From NCBI GenBank assembly GCA_020634935.1, contig JACKAT010000010.1, positions 73,840 to 137,839 on the forward strand: a stretch of 64,000 nt of DNA, read 5' to 3'. The notes beneath the pieces were generated by a model. It was not told where the DNA came from. It saw nothing but the letters and a program-made list of their open reading frames with translations, and made no database searches. This document shows positions 42,589 through 51,877 of the stretch, in pieces (positions within the stretch are counted from its first letter, which is position 1; each line of letters opens with the position of its first letter). The position numbers and the translations under genes are program-made. The stretch is from Anaerolineales bacterium. Lineage in GTDB: Bacteria > Chloroflexota > Anaerolineae > 4572-78 > J111.

Positions 42589-43007
42589 TTCGGGGGACCG
42601 TCATCGTCGCGGGTGAGGGCCAGGGTCAACTGCTGGTCAGCGCCGAACCGCTCAGCTTTTGGGGCGGCTACGATTACCACACCGGCGAGATCATCGACCG
42701 CCGTCATCCGCTGTCGGGCCAGATCGCCGCCGGCCGGGTTCTGGCGATTCCGTTCACGCGCGGCTCAAGTACGACCACCGCGGTGCTGCTCGAAGCCGTC
42801 CGGGCCGGCACTGCGCCCGCCGCCATCCTAACCACCGGCCCCGATCACTTCTTCGCCCTGGCCTCGATTGTGGCCGACGAGATGTACGGCCAACCGATTC
42901 CGCTGGTGGCGCTGTCGGAGGTTGATTTTGCGACTTTGCGCACAGAGCAACCGGTAGAGGTCAAAACCGATGGGACGATTGTCATTGCCGAGGGTGATCA
43001 AATTTGA
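42576..43007 (+). CDS. Aconitase X swivel (small) subunit
   Basis: This 143-residue protein is the DUF126 swivelling domain that completes the AcnX active site. It contains RGTVIVAGEGQGQLLVS, LSFWGGYDYHTGEIIDRRHPLSG and FTRGSSTTTAVLLEA, whose Ser is the equivalent of the aconitase substrate-binding Ser. It overlaps the large subunit by 13 bases, and its stop overlaps the TTG start of the next gene (TTGA). Confidence 0.9.
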   Translation: MGRIIRGTVIVAGEGQGQLLVSAEPLSFWGGYDYHTGEIIDRRHPLSGQIAAGRVLAIPFTRGSSTTTAVLLEAVRAGTAPAAILTTGPDHFFALASIVADEMYGQPIPLVALSEVDFATLRTEQPVEVKTDGTIVIAEGDQI

Positions 43008-43882
43008 ACCTCCAAGCATTACCCTACATCCTCTTAACCGGCGCGGCTTTCGGTACCAATTTGGTTGCTTTACGCTTTGCGATTGGCGAATTTGAACCGT
43101 TTGCCTTAGCCGGCCTGCGTTTGGCCGTCGCCAGTTTGGCCTTTCTCATCGTTTATCTGATCGATCCACGCCATCATCCCTGGCCGACTAACCCCAAACT
43201 CTGGCGTCACATCTTATTGGTCGGTACGGTCGGCACGGCTGTACCGCAGGTGGCTACGGTGTTATCGCTGCAATATCAGTCGAGTGGTATCACGGCCATT
43301 CTGGTGGCAACCGGACCGGCGCTCACGGTGCTGGTCGCGCACTTTGCTCTGGCCGACGAGCGCTTGAGCTGGCGCAAAGGGATTGGGGTTATGGCGGCTT
43401 TGGGCGGCGCATTGCTTTTAACCTTGCGGGGTGAGACCGGCTTGCCGGACATCACCCAAACCAATCCTGTAGGTTATGCGTTGATTTTTTTAGTGCTGAT
43501 CTGCGTCACGTTTGTGACGATCTATACCCGCAAGTATCTACGTGCGTTTAAGCCCTTTGATTTGGTCAGCCTGCAAATGTTCATTGCCACATTGGTGGTT
43601 ATGCCTTTCGTGGTCATCTTGACCGGCGTTAACTTGCAAAGCGTGTCCGGCCCCGGTTATATTGCGCTGGCCTTCACCTCACTAGTCGGTAATTTTATGG
43701 CTTTTCTGTTATATTACTACAGCATCCATCGTTTTGGGGCTTCGACTGCGGCCATGACCAATTACGTCATTCCCGCCGCGGCGCTTCTGGGTGGGGTGTT
43801 CATTCTGAACGAAACCGTTACCATCGGGATGATGGCCGGAATGGGCATTATTGTTTTTGGCATTAGTTTGGCCAGTTCATGA
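43004..43882 (+). CDS. EamA-family (DMT) metabolite transporter
   Basis: This 292-residue protein has ten hydrophobic helices in two EamA repeats. Typical segments are FGTNLVALRFAIGEFEPFALAGLRLAVASLAF, QYQSSGITAILVATGPALTVLVAHFAL followed by EERLSW-like DERLSWRKGIGVMAALGGALLL, and in repeat two RFGASTAAMTNYVIPAAALLGGVFILNE. It starts with TTG overlapping the preceding stop. EamA proteins usually export amino acids or related metabolites, consistent with the neighbours. Confidence 0.87.
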   Translation: MNLQALPYILLTGAAFGTNLVALRFAIGEFEPFALAGLRLAVASLAFLIVYLIDPRHHPWPTNPKLWRHILLVGTVGTAVPQVATVLSLQYQSSGITAILVATGPALTVLVAHFALADERLSWRKGIGVMAALGGALLLTLRGETGLPDITQTNPVGYALIFLVLICVTFVTIYTRKYLRAFKPFDLVSLQMFIATLVVMPFVVILTGVNLQSVSGPGYIALAFTSLVGNFMAFLLYYYSIHRFGASTAAMTNYVIPAAALLGGVFILNETVTIGMMAGMGIIVFGISLASS

Positions 43883-43942
43883 GGAGCGACAAAGTTTACT
43901 TTGTCATCCAGACCAGGGACAAAGTAAACTTTGTCGCTCCAG
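43883..43942. repeat. Perfect double-palindrome element (DKASF type)
   Basis: GGAGCGACAAAGTTTACTTTGTC, a 12-base centre and GACAAAGTAAACTTTGTCGCTCC form a near-perfect large palindrome with palindromic arms. The following ATTCATACGAGGAGTC supplies the ribosome binding site of the next gene. Confidence 0.8.
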
Positions 43943-43969
43943 GCTTTTATATTCATACGAGGAGTCAGC

Positions 43970-45019
43970 ATGCATATCAATCAGATTGATACCCCGGCGG
44001 CAGTGGTCGATATTGATAAATTGGAGGCGAACATCAATCGCCTGCAAGATTATCTCGACCAGCACGGCGTGGCCAACCGGCCGCACATCAAAACCCACAA
44101 AATCCCGGAGATGGCGCACATGCAGTTGAGGGCCGGCGCGGTGGGTGTTACCTGCCAAAAATTGGGCGAGGCCGAGGTGATGGCCCAGGCCGGTATTCGC
44201 GATATCTTCCTGCCATACAACATTTTGGGCGAAACCAAACTGGAGCGCCTGATGCACTTAACTCGCCGGGTTCAAATCAGCGTCACTGCTGACTCAGAGG
44301 TCACGGTGCGCGGGCTGTCGCAAGCGGCCCGGCGCGAGGGGACGACCCTGCCGGTGCTGGTCGAGTTCGACAGCGGCATCGGCCGCTGCGGGACGCAATC
44401 GCCGCAGGAGACGGCAGAGCTGGCCCAGATCATCGCCAAATCGCCCGGCCTGCATTTCGGCGGGTTGATGACCTACCCCATCAGCGCTCATGTCGATGCC
44501 TTTGTCGCCGAAACGAAATCACGGCTCGCCACCGCCGGCCTGCCGGTCGAGCGGATCAGCGGCGGGGGTAGCCCCTGCATGTGGCAGGTCCACGAGCATC
44601 CCGCCATCACCGAGCATCGAGCCGGCACCTACGTCTACGGCGACCGGGCCATGGTCAAATCCGGCGCGATGAGCTTGGAGCAATGCGCGTTCACCATCAT
44701 CGCCACAGTGATCAGCCGGCCCACGGCAGAGCGAGGCATTTTGGACAGCGGCAGCAAAACGCTATCATCAGATTTACAGGGGTTGGAAGGCTATGGTCTC
44801 ATCTTGGAGTATCCTGAGGCCAGCATCTACCAGCTGAACGAGGAGCACGCCCACGTCGATTTTTCCCCATGCCCCCGCAAACCCGACATCGGCGAACGAG
44901 TGACGGTCATTCCCAACCACTGCTGCGTAGCGAACAATTTGTTCAATCAGATTATCGGCGTTCGCGGGGAGGTGGTCGAGGTGGTGTGGCCGGTGGCGGC
45001 AAGGGGATTGTTACAGTAG
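43970..45019 (+). CDS. D-threonine aldolase / D-serine dehydratase-like PLP enzyme
   Basis: This 349-residue fold-type III (alanine-racemase-like) enzyme begins QIDTPAAVVDIDKLEANI and holds RPHIKTHK with the PLP Lys41, VEFDSGIGRCGT, ERISGGGSPCMW, GTYVYGD and, in the C-terminal beta domain, PNHCCVANNL, whose His and Cys bind the second metal ion in D-threonine aldolase and DSD1 relatives. The start is ATG at 43970 with GAGGAG six bases upstream. Together with AcnX and the EamA carrier it may degrade a beta-hydroxy-D-amino acid; the substrate is inferred only. Confidence 0.85.
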   Translation: MHINQIDTPAAVVDIDKLEANINRLQDYLDQHGVANRPHIKTHKIPEMAHMQLRAGAVGVTCQKLGEAEVMAQAGIRDIFLPYNILGETKLERLMHLTRRVQISVTADSEVTVRGLSQAARREGTTLPVLVEFDSGIGRCGTQSPQETAELAQIIAKSPGLHFGGLMTYPISAHVDAFVAETKSRLATAGLPVERISGGGSPCMWQVHEHPAITEHRAGTYVYGDRAMVKSGAMSLEQCAFTIIATVISRPTAERGILDSGSKTLSSDLQGLEGYGLILEYPEASIYQLNEEHAHVDFSPCPRKPDIGERVTVIPNHCCVANNLFNQIIGVRGEVVEVVWPVAARGLLQ

Positions 45020-45025
45020 ATAAAT

Positions 45026-47848
45026 CTACCCCGCCTTCCTCATCTCCAACCAATTTTGCCCCACCTCCAGATCGACCTTCAGCGGAATCCGCAGTTTAAA
45101 CGCCTCGCTCATTACATCATGCGTGAGTTTGATGGCCTGATCCAACTCATCTTCGGGCGCTTCTAAAACAAGCTCGTCGTGAACCTGCAAGAGCATGCGG
45201 GTTTGGAAGCCTTGGTTGGCCAATTCGCGGTGGAGGGTAATCATGGCCTGCTTCATAATATCGGCGGCGGTACCCTGGATGGGCATGTTGATGGCTTCGC
45301 GCTCGGCCCGGGCGCGTTGAGCGCCGGTCAGTCCGGCCAGTTGGGAGAAGTCCCGCTTGCGGCCCAACAGCGTCTCGACGTAGCCTTGCTCGGCGGCCAG
45401 TTTCTCGGTGCGGTCGATGTAGGTTTTGACCCCCGGATATTTTTCAAAATAGGTTTCGATAAAGGCGCGGGCTTCTTCCCGACTCATGCCGGTTCCCTGC
45501 GCCAGACCGAAAGCGGTCTGGCCGTAAATCAAACCAAAGTTGACCGTTTTAGCGATACGCCGTTGGTACTTGTCGATCTGATCCTGGGGTACGCCTAACA
45601 CCGCCGAGGCGGTGGCGGTGTGGATGTCTTCATCATTCTCGAAGGCATTGAGTAGACCGGCGTCTTCGGTGATGTGAGCCAGAATGCGCAGCTCAACCTG
45701 GGAGTAATCCGCTGCAATCAAATAATGCCCATCTTCGGCCACAAAGGCCCGCCGGATCTCGCGGCCTTGCTCGGTGCGGATGGGGATGTTTTGCAGATTG
45801 GGATCGCTGCTGGACAGCCGCCCGGTGGAGATACCGATCTGGTTGTAATTGGTATGGATGCGACCGGTGCGCGGATTGACCAGTGCCGGTAGGGCATCGA
45901 CATAGGTGCTTTTGAGTTTGGCCAGCGTGCGATGCTCCAAAATCAACTCGATAATTTCGTGCTGGCCTTGCAGCCCTTCCAGCACATTGGCGGCAGTGGA
46001 ATAGTGACCACTCTTGTTTTTCTTAAGCCCTTGGGTCGGCAGACCTAATCTGCTAAACAGGATATCGGATAGCTGCTGGGTGGAGTTGAGGTTGAACTCG
46101 GTTCCCGCCGCTTGATGAACGGCCTGCTCCAATTCGCCCAGGCGACGGGTCATCTGGTACGACATTTGGCGCAGGGCGTCGGTATCGAGCTTGATGCCGG
46201 CCAGTTCCATATCGATCAGGACGTAAATGAGCGGTAAATCGAGCGTTTCAAAAATATGCCGGAAATCTTTGTCCGCTTGCAGCGGCTTATCGACGATGCC
46301 GGCCAGTCGCAGCGTCATATCGACATCGGCGGCAGCGTAGGGCGTTACTTGTTCAATCGAAATTTGATCCATCGTCAGTTGGTTTTTGCCGGTGCCGATC
46401 AACTCCTTGATCTCGGTCATCTGGATGTTAAGCTCTTCTCGAACCAACTCTTTTAAACCGTAACGGGCGGCCGGCGCGTTGTTGCCGATATAAGCCGCGA
46501 TCATCGTATCGTAAATCGGCGGCTTAACCGGCATACCGTGCCGTTGCAGCAGTACCATATCGAACTTCGCGTTGTGCATATATTTGAGCGCGTCAGATCG
46601 AGCCAATATCGGAGCCAGGGCGTTCTGCACGGTCGTCAGGGCAAGCTGCTGCGGCACATCGGCCGATTCCGGTTCGTCAAATAGACTGGCCTGCTCGCCG
46701 GGTTGAGGTTCGGCTTTGTGGCCGTGGGCCAGGGGGATGTAATACCCCTGGCCGGCCTTCGGCGTGATGGCGATGCCGACCAGCTTGGCCTGGACTTCAT
46801 CAGTGCTGTCGGTTTCGACATCGACGCACAGGCGGTCGCTCTGCTTGAGCTGGCCGACCAACGCGTCAAGTTTGGCCTCGGTATCGACGGTGATGTACTG
46901 GCCGTCCGGATCGACGGGGCCGGTCGGGGTTTTGGGGGCAACAGTGGCCACCTCTTCCGGCGACTTATCGGGCGGCGCGCCGGGGATGCGGTTGAAGATG
47001 GTGTTGAATTCCAGCTCGACAAAGAGATTGGCGACCTCGACGATATCGAAATCCATCGTTTTGCCAGCCTGGATGTTGAGTTCCACGCCCGGCACATCGG
47101 TGATGATGCGGCCTAACTCGCGCGATAGGAAGGCGCTCTCCCGGTCGGCTTCCAATTTGGCGCGCGTCCCCTTGGCGATTTGGTCGAGATGGTCGTAGAT
47201 GCCTTCCAGGGTGCCGTACTCTTGGATCAACTTGGCCCCCCCTTTTTCGCCGATACCCTTGACGCCGGGGATGTTGTCGCTGGTGTCGCCGACCAGTCCC
47301 TTGAGTTCGATCAGTTGTTTGGGCGTTACGCCGTAGCGCTCTTCGACTTTGGCTTCGTCATACAGCACCCGATCGGCGAATTTACTGCCGGAAATGACAA
47401 CTTTGATATTGGGGGCGACCAGTTGAAAGGCGTCGCGGTCGCCGGTGACAATCAACGCTTCGATATCTTTGGCGGCGGCTTGCGTCGCCAAAGTGCCGAG
47501 CAGGTCATCGGCTTCATAGCTCTCTTTGGTGAAGATCGGCATATTGAAGGCGGTCACCAGCTTCTGGATACGATCGATTTGGGTGTTCAGGTCTTCGGGC
47601 ATCTTCTCGCGAGTAGCTTTGTAGTCGCCGTACATCTCGTGGCGAAAGGTGTCGCCTAAATCAAAGGTGACGATGAAGTAATCCGGATCGTACTCCTTCC
47701 AGACGGCCAGGAGCATATTGGTGAAGCCATAAACGGCATGCGTTGGCTCGCCATCGCTGGTGTTGAAGGTGGCCGGCATGCCGAAGTAAGCCCGGTAGGC
47801 CAGAGCGTGTCCATCGATAAGAATAAGCGTTTCTTTTTTATCCGTCAT
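45026..47848 (-). CDS. polA: DNA polymerase I
   Basis: This 940-residue enzyme has all three parts. The 5' nuclease (about 1-290) starts ETLILIDGHALAYRAYF and holds YEADDLLGTLA and GDTSDNIPGVKGIGEKGG. The 3'-5' exonuclease (about 320-530) keeps its acidic residues (CVDVETDS, HNAKFDM, YAAADVD), so proofreading is probably active. The polymerase has DYSQVELRILAH (motif A), RRIAKTVNFGLIYGQTAFGLA (motif B) and QVHDELVLE (motif C). The start is ATG at 47848; the longer frame to 47971 lies inside cdsA. It follows cdsA by four bases. Confidence 0.97.
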   Translation of the reverse strand: MTDKKETLILIDGHALAYRAYFGMPATFNTSDGEPTHAVYGFTNMLLAVWKEYDPDYFIVTFDLGDTFRHEMYGDYKATREKMPEDLNTQIDRIQKLVTAFNMPIFTKESYEADDLLGTLATQAAAKDIEALIVTGDRDAFQLVAPNIKVVISGSKFADRVLYDEAKVEERYGVTPKQLIELKGLVGDTSDNIPGVKGIGEKGGAKLIQEYGTLEGIYDHLDQIAKGTRAKLEADRESAFLSRELGRIITDVPGVELNIQAGKTMDFDIVEVANLFVELEFNTIFNRIPGAPPDKSPEEVATVAPKTPTGPVDPDGQYITVDTEAKLDALVGQLKQSDRLCVDVETDSTDEVQAKLVGIAITPKAGQGYYIPLAHGHKAEPQPGEQASLFDEPESADVPQQLALTTVQNALAPILARSDALKYMHNAKFDMVLLQRHGMPVKPPIYDTMIAAYIGNNAPAARYGLKELVREELNIQMTEIKELIGTGKNQLTMDQISIEQVTPYAAADVDMTLRLAGIVDKPLQADKDFRHIFETLDLPLIYVLIDMELAGIKLDTDALRQMSYQMTRRLGELEQAVHQAAGTEFNLNSTQQLSDILFSRLGLPTQGLKKNKSGHYSTAANVLEGLQGQHEIIELILEHRTLAKLKSTYVDALPALVNPRTGRIHTNYNQIGISTGRLSSSDPNLQNIPIRTEQGREIRRAFVAEDGHYLIAADYSQVELRILAHITEDAGLLNAFENDEDIHTATASAVLGVPQDQIDKYQRRIAKTVNFGLIYGQTAFGLAQGTGMSREEARAFIETYFEKYPGVKTYIDRTEKLAAEQGYVETLLGRKRDFSQLAGLTGAQRARAEREAINMPIQGTAADIMKQAMITLHRELANQGFQTRMLLQVHDELVLEAPEDELDQAIKLTHDVMSEAFKLRIPLKVDLEVGQNWLEMRKAG

Positions 47849-47852
47849 AGTT

Positions 47853-48641
47853 CTATCCAATCCACAGGGCGTAATAGTAAACGACAATGCTGACAAACAG
47901 GACACTATCGAGGCGATCCAAAAAACCGCCGTGTCCGGGGAAAAGTTTGGAAGAGTCCTTAACCCCGACATGGCGTTTCATCATCGAGATCGACAGATCG
48001 CCGAAGAGACCCGCCACGGCGATAATCGCCCCTAAAATTATCCCCGCGATCCAACTCAGACTCGAAGCGATCAAAACGACCACTACAGCGCCGATCATGC
48101 CCCCTACCACACCGCCGGCCAAACCCTCCCACGTTTTCTTGGGGCTGTGCCGGGGCCAGAGTTTGTGGCGGCCCCACGTTCGCCCCACCAGATAAGCCAT
48201 TGTATCGGCGCTCCAGTTGGCGATGAGAGCCAGCCAGACCCAGGCCAGGCCATCGGGCAGTTGGCGGAGAGCCACCAGCCGGGCCATGCCCCAGCCGATA
48301 TACAGCCCGCCGGCCACGGTCAGCGCCCAATCGGCTGTAGGGGTCGAGCTGTTGGTACGAAAAAGCTGCCAGACCAACGAAGACAACAACGCCAGCGAGA
48401 TACTTAACCCCAGCAAGCCTAAATCAGTGAAATACCCGTCACACATCAACAGGAAGATGAAGCCCAGGAGTAAAGCATAGATGACATCGTACCCCTTGGC
48501 TCGCATCATATGGCAAAATTCCCACCCGGTAATCAGGGTGACGATGGTTGTGCTCGCAAAAAACCACAGTCCGCCGGCAAAGATGGCCGCCGCAACAATG
48601 GGCAGGGCTATGAGGGCAGTGATTATCCGTGTCCGGAGCAT
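47853..48641 (-). CDS. cdsA: Phosphatidate cytidylyltransferase
   Basis: This 262-residue integral membrane enzyme makes CDP-diacylglycerol from CTP and phosphatidic acid for phospholipid synthesis. It has about seven helices and the C-terminal signature GDLSISMMKRHVGVKDSSKLFPGHGGFLDRLDS. GRTWGRHKLWPRHSPKKTWEG is the second conserved segment. The gene starts at ATG 48641 and is followed almost directly by polA. Confidence 0.95.
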   Translation of the reverse strand: MLRTRIITALIALPIVAAAIFAGGLWFFASTTIVTLITGWEFCHMMRAKGYDVIYALLLGFIFLLMCDGYFTDLGLLGLSISLALLSSLVWQLFRTNSSTPTADWALTVAGGLYIGWGMARLVALRQLPDGLAWVWLALIANWSADTMAYLVGRTWGRHKLWPRHSPKKTWEGLAGGVVGGMIGAVVVVLIASSLSWIAGIILGAIIAVAGLFGDLSISMMKRHVGVKDSSKLFPGHGGFLDRLDSVLFVSIVVYYYALWIG

Positions 48642-48649
48642 AGTCTCTG

Positions 48650-48785
48650 ATTTGAGTTTAATGAGTTCATAGAGTTTAGGGAGTTTTCAAATGAAATAGT
48701 GGGTAAATTTTGCTTAAGTATGAGAGCGAGCACTTGTAAAAAACTCATTAACTCTACTAACTCCAAAACTCTATAAACTTTATTG
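48650..48785. repeat. GAGTTTAATGAGTTCATAGAG-type inverted simple repeat
   Basis: Purine-rich GAGTTCATAGAGTTTAGGG is matched downstream by ACTCATTAACTCTACTAACTCC and CTATAAACTTTA. Same type as 16432-16536. No gene is seen between cdsA and gyrA. Confidence 0.55.
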
Positions 48786-48833
48786 TAAAGTTAGGAAAAC
48801 ACAGTGTAGATCAGGATGAGTCAAACGCAAAAA

Positions 48834-48875
48834 AAGGGAATAGAATTTGTCGCGACCTTCTATTCCCTTATATCA
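48834..48875 (-). terminator. Rho-independent terminator of gyrA
   Basis: A 12-bp perfect stem, AAGGGAATAGAA (48834-48845) and TTCTATTCCCTT (48858-48869). On the minus strand it is followed by TTTTT. It is about 50 bases after the gyrA stop. Confidence 0.85.
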
Positions 48876-48918
48876 TTAATCAAATTTTGATTGGTCTGAC
48901 TATGATTGGGAGCGACGA

Positions 48919-51483
48919 TTACTCTTCCTGATACCCGTTCGTCGATAGATCATCGTCCCCCCCGGCTGCGTTTGGTAGCGATACAGTCTCAGTCACGTTG
49001 CCATTCGTGGACGCCTGGCTGGGTTTCTGCTTTTTAACCCGTTTATCGTCTTTCGGCGCTAACACCGCCGCCGAAGCGACCAGATCGCCCCCTTTGAGAT
49101 TCATCACCCGAACGCCAGAGGTGGCTCGACCCTGCTGCGAAATGTCTTTGATTGAGGTTCGCAGGGTAATGCCGTCGCGGGAGATGAGGGTAATATCGCC
49201 GTCATCGTACACCACTCGGCACGTCACAATAGCCCCTGTTTTGGTAATGGTTTTAGCCAGCGTCCGCACCCCACTGCCGTTACGCCGTTGCAGATTGTAC
49301 TCGCTCAAACGGGTGCGCTTGGCGAACCCTTTCTCGGTCACCACCAGCAAGTCGGCCTCCGGATCAACCACATCCATCCCGCGCAGTTCGTCATTACCCA
49401 CCAACCGCATCGCGCCGACGCCGGCGGCGGTGCGCCCCATGGCCCGCACGTCATCTTCGTGGAAGCGGATGGCTTGCCCGTTCTTTGAGACCAAAATCAT
49501 CTCGTCATTGCCTTCGGTCAGCTTGACCCAACCCAGCTCATCGTCATTATCCAGCGAAATCGCAATCAACCCGCTGGGCCGAACCGACTCGAACTCGCTG
49601 AGGTTGGTGCGCTTGATGCGCCCTTTGCGGGTGAGCATAATCAGGTATTCGGCCTGATCGAAATCGGGGACGGCGACCGTGGCCGTGATTTTTTCGTTGG
49701 AATCGACGTTGATCAGGTTGACCACGGACACACCTTTGGCGGTGCGGCTGGCATCGGGAATTTGCCAGGCTTTCTCGGAATAGACTTTACCTTTATCGGT
49801 AAAATAAAGAATCGTATCGAGCGCTCGAGCGGCAAAGAGGAACTCCACCTCATCCTCGTCGCGAGTAGTCATGCCCATGACCCCGCGTCCCCCCCGCGCT
49901 TGAGAGCGATAGGTAACGCTTGGCACGCGCTTAATATACCCCCGCTGGGTAATGGAGATAAGAACCTCTTCGTCTTTAACCAAATCCTCTTCGTTAAAGT
50001 CGCCGGTTTCATCGGCCAAAATGCGAGTGCGGCGCTCGTCGCCGTAACTTTCTTTGAGAGCGGCCAGGTCTTCTTTTATTAGCCCTAGAATTTTACCCGG
50101 ATTTGCCAGCAGATCTTCCAGATAGCTGATGGTTTTCATCAACTCCTGGTACTCATCTTCGATCTTTTGCCGTTCCAGGGCCGCCAGCCGGCGCAGTTGC
50201 ATATCCAAGATGGCCTGGGCTTGAACCTCGCTGAGCGAGAAGTTAGCCATCAACTGCGACTTGGCCGAATCGGTGTCGCTGCTCTCCCGGATGGTTTTGA
50301 TAATCTGATCCAAATTAGCCAGCGCGATGCGGTACCCTTCCAGAATATGGGCTCGATGGCGGGCCTTTTCCAGATCGTACTCAGTGCGGCGGGTGATCAC
50401 ATTCTGGCGGTGCTCGATGTAAGCCGTCAGCGCTCGTTTAAGCGGCAGCACTCTGGGCTCGCCGTCAAGCAGCGCCAGCATGTTGATACCGAAATTCGAT
50501 TGCAAGGTCGTTTGTTTGTAAAGTTGGTTGAGCACCTTTTTAGGCTGCGCCCCACGCTTCAACTCGATCACAATGGCCATACCGGCCCGATCCGACTCGT
50601 CGCGCAGGTCGGAAATATCTTTCAGCTTGCCGTCGCGCACCAAATCGGCGATGCGCTCCAGCAGGGATGATTTATTGACCTGGTAGGGGATCTCGGTCAC
50701 CACAATCCGATGGCGATTACTGCTCATATCTTCAATTTTGGCCGTGGCCCGCATTGTCACCTTCCCTTTGCCGGTGGCGTAAGCGGCAATAATGCCCTCG
50801 CGGCCCATCAATGAAGCGCCGGTGGGGAAATCGGGGCCTTTGACAAAGTTCATCAAATCTTCAACGGTCACGTCATCCTGTGTATCGTAATGATCGATCA
50901 GGTAAGTGATGGCGTCGCAAATTTCATTGAGGTTATGAGGCGGAATATTGGTCGCCATCCCCACGGCGATACCCGATGTTCCGTTCAACAGCAAGTTGGG
51001 CAAACGAGCCGGCAGCACTTCGGGTTCTTGCAAGCTGCCGTCAAAATTGTCCATCCAATCGATGGTATTTTTGTCGATATCGGCCAGCATCTCTTGCGAA
51101 ATTCGGGATAGGCGGGCTTCGGTATAACGCATGGCGGCGGCGCTGTCACCATCGACACTGCCAAAGTTGCCCTGCCCATCGATCAGCGGGTAGCGCATGG
51201 AAAATTCCTGGGCCATCCGCACCATCGTATCGTAAACCGCGCTGTCGCCGTGGGGGTGATATTTCCCCAACACATCCCCCACCACCCGCGCGCTTTTGCG
51301 GTAGGCCGTATTATGGCGAATACCCATATCGTGCATGGCGTAAAGAATACGGCGGTGGACCGGTTTCAGCCCATCCCGCGCGTCAGGCAGCGCTCTGGAA
51401 ACGATGACGCTCATCGCATAATCCAGGTAGGCCACCTTCATTTCGTTTTCAATATCTACAACCTTAATCGTACCAATATCCAT
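48919..51483 (-). CDS. gyrA: DNA gyrase subunit A
   Basis: This 854-residue topoisomerase II subunit begins KVVDIENEMKVAYLDYAMSVIVSRALPDARDGLKPVHRRI-like sequence (split motifs), with catalytic Tyr120 in AMRYTEARLS. The quinolone-determining region reads HPHGDSAVYD, with Ser81 and Asp85 at the positions of the sensitive wild type. The C-terminal beta-pinwheel holds a GyrA-box-like SQARGGRGVMG, which supports gyrase rather than topoisomerase IV. The tail is acidic. The start follows GGAG at a good distance; TATAAT on the minus strand (51533-51538) may be its -10 element. Confidence 0.95.
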   Translation of the reverse strand: MDIGTIKVVDIENEMKVAYLDYAMSVIVSRALPDARDGLKPVHRRILYAMHDMGIRHNTAYRKSARVVGDVLGKYHPHGDSAVYDTMVRMAQEFSMRYPLIDGQGNFGSVDGDSAAAMRYTEARLSRISQEMLADIDKNTIDWMDNFDGSLQEPEVLPARLPNLLLNGTSGIAVGMATNIPPHNLNEICDAITYLIDHYDTQDDVTVEDLMNFVKGPDFPTGASLMGREGIIAAYATGKGKVTMRATAKIEDMSSNRHRIVVTEIPYQVNKSSLLERIADLVRDGKLKDISDLRDESDRAGMAIVIELKRGAQPKKVLNQLYKQTTLQSNFGINMLALLDGEPRVLPLKRALTAYIEHRQNVITRRTEYDLEKARHRAHILEGYRIALANLDQIIKTIRESSDTDSAKSQLMANFSLSEVQAQAILDMQLRRLAALERQKIEDEYQELMKTISYLEDLLANPGKILGLIKEDLAALKESYGDERRTRILADETGDFNEEDLVKDEEVLISITQRGYIKRVPSVTYRSQARGGRGVMGMTTRDEDEVEFLFAARALDTILYFTDKGKVYSEKAWQIPDASRTAKGVSVVNLINVDSNEKITATVAVPDFDQAEYLIMLTRKGRIKRTNLSEFESVRPSGLIAISLDNDDELGWVKLTEGNDEMILVSKNGQAIRFHEDDVRAMGRTAAGVGAMRLVGNDELRGMDVVDPEADLLVVTEKGFAKRTRLSEYNLQRRNGSGVRTLAKTITKTGAIVTCRVVYDDGDITLISRDGITLRTSIKDISQQGRATSGVRVMNLKGGDLVASAAVLAPKDDKRVKKQKPSQASTNGNVTETVSLPNAAGGDDDLSTNGYQEE

Positions 51484-51616
51484 GGAGGTTCTCCAAATTA
51501 TTTTACCAGAAAATCAAAACACAACACCCTATATTATACCTTAGAACGGTTGTTTGGGCTACTTATTAAGCAAGGGGGGTACCGGCTTTATCCGCTAAAA
51601 GTGAGTAAAAAGGGGG

Positions 51617-51645
51617 TTGACACACTATTTCTTGTATGATATGAT
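51617..51645 (+). promoter_or_regulatory. Near-consensus sigma-70-type promoter
   Basis: TTGACA (51617-51622), a 17-base spacer and TATGAT (51640-51645). It sits about 30 bases before a 60-codon gene. Confidence 0.8.
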
Positions 51646-51674
51646 ACTTGCAGATTTCAATTAAGGTAGCTCAA

Positions 51675-51857
51675 ATGTCTAAGAAATTACGCAAACTCAT
51701 CGAAGCTCAATCGCAAGTAAAAGTGGCCCAACAAGCCCATGACAATAACGTAAATACCATTGTTTATCCGACGCTCGCAGTTACTTTTGCGAGCTTTTTT
51801 TATTTTTATGGCTATTACTTTTGGGACACGATATGGCGCGTTCTGACGGGTGAATGA
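51675..51857 (+). CDS. Small single-pass membrane protein, 60 residues
   Basis: This unrecognised protein has a basic, helical N terminus (MSKKLRKLIEAQSQVKVAQQAH) and one aromatic-rich helix (IVYPTLAVTFASFFYFYGYYF) ending DTIWRVLTGE. The start is the ATG at 51675, placed about 30 bases after the promoter; an upstream ATG at 51648 would extend over the likely transcription start. A strong promoter and a strong terminator bracket it, so it is an independent and probably well-expressed gene between gyrA and aroF. Function unknown. Confidence 0.7.
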   Translation: MSKKLRKLIEAQSQVKVAQQAHDNNVNTIVYPTLAVTFASFFYFYGYYFWDTIWRVLTGE

Positions 51858-51877
51858 CCCGCAAAATTGGGGAACTT

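Noticed and set aside
47849..47971. N-terminal extension of polA
   Set aside because: It lies inside cdsA, whose C-terminal signature is intact; ATG at 47848 gives the standard polymerase N terminus.
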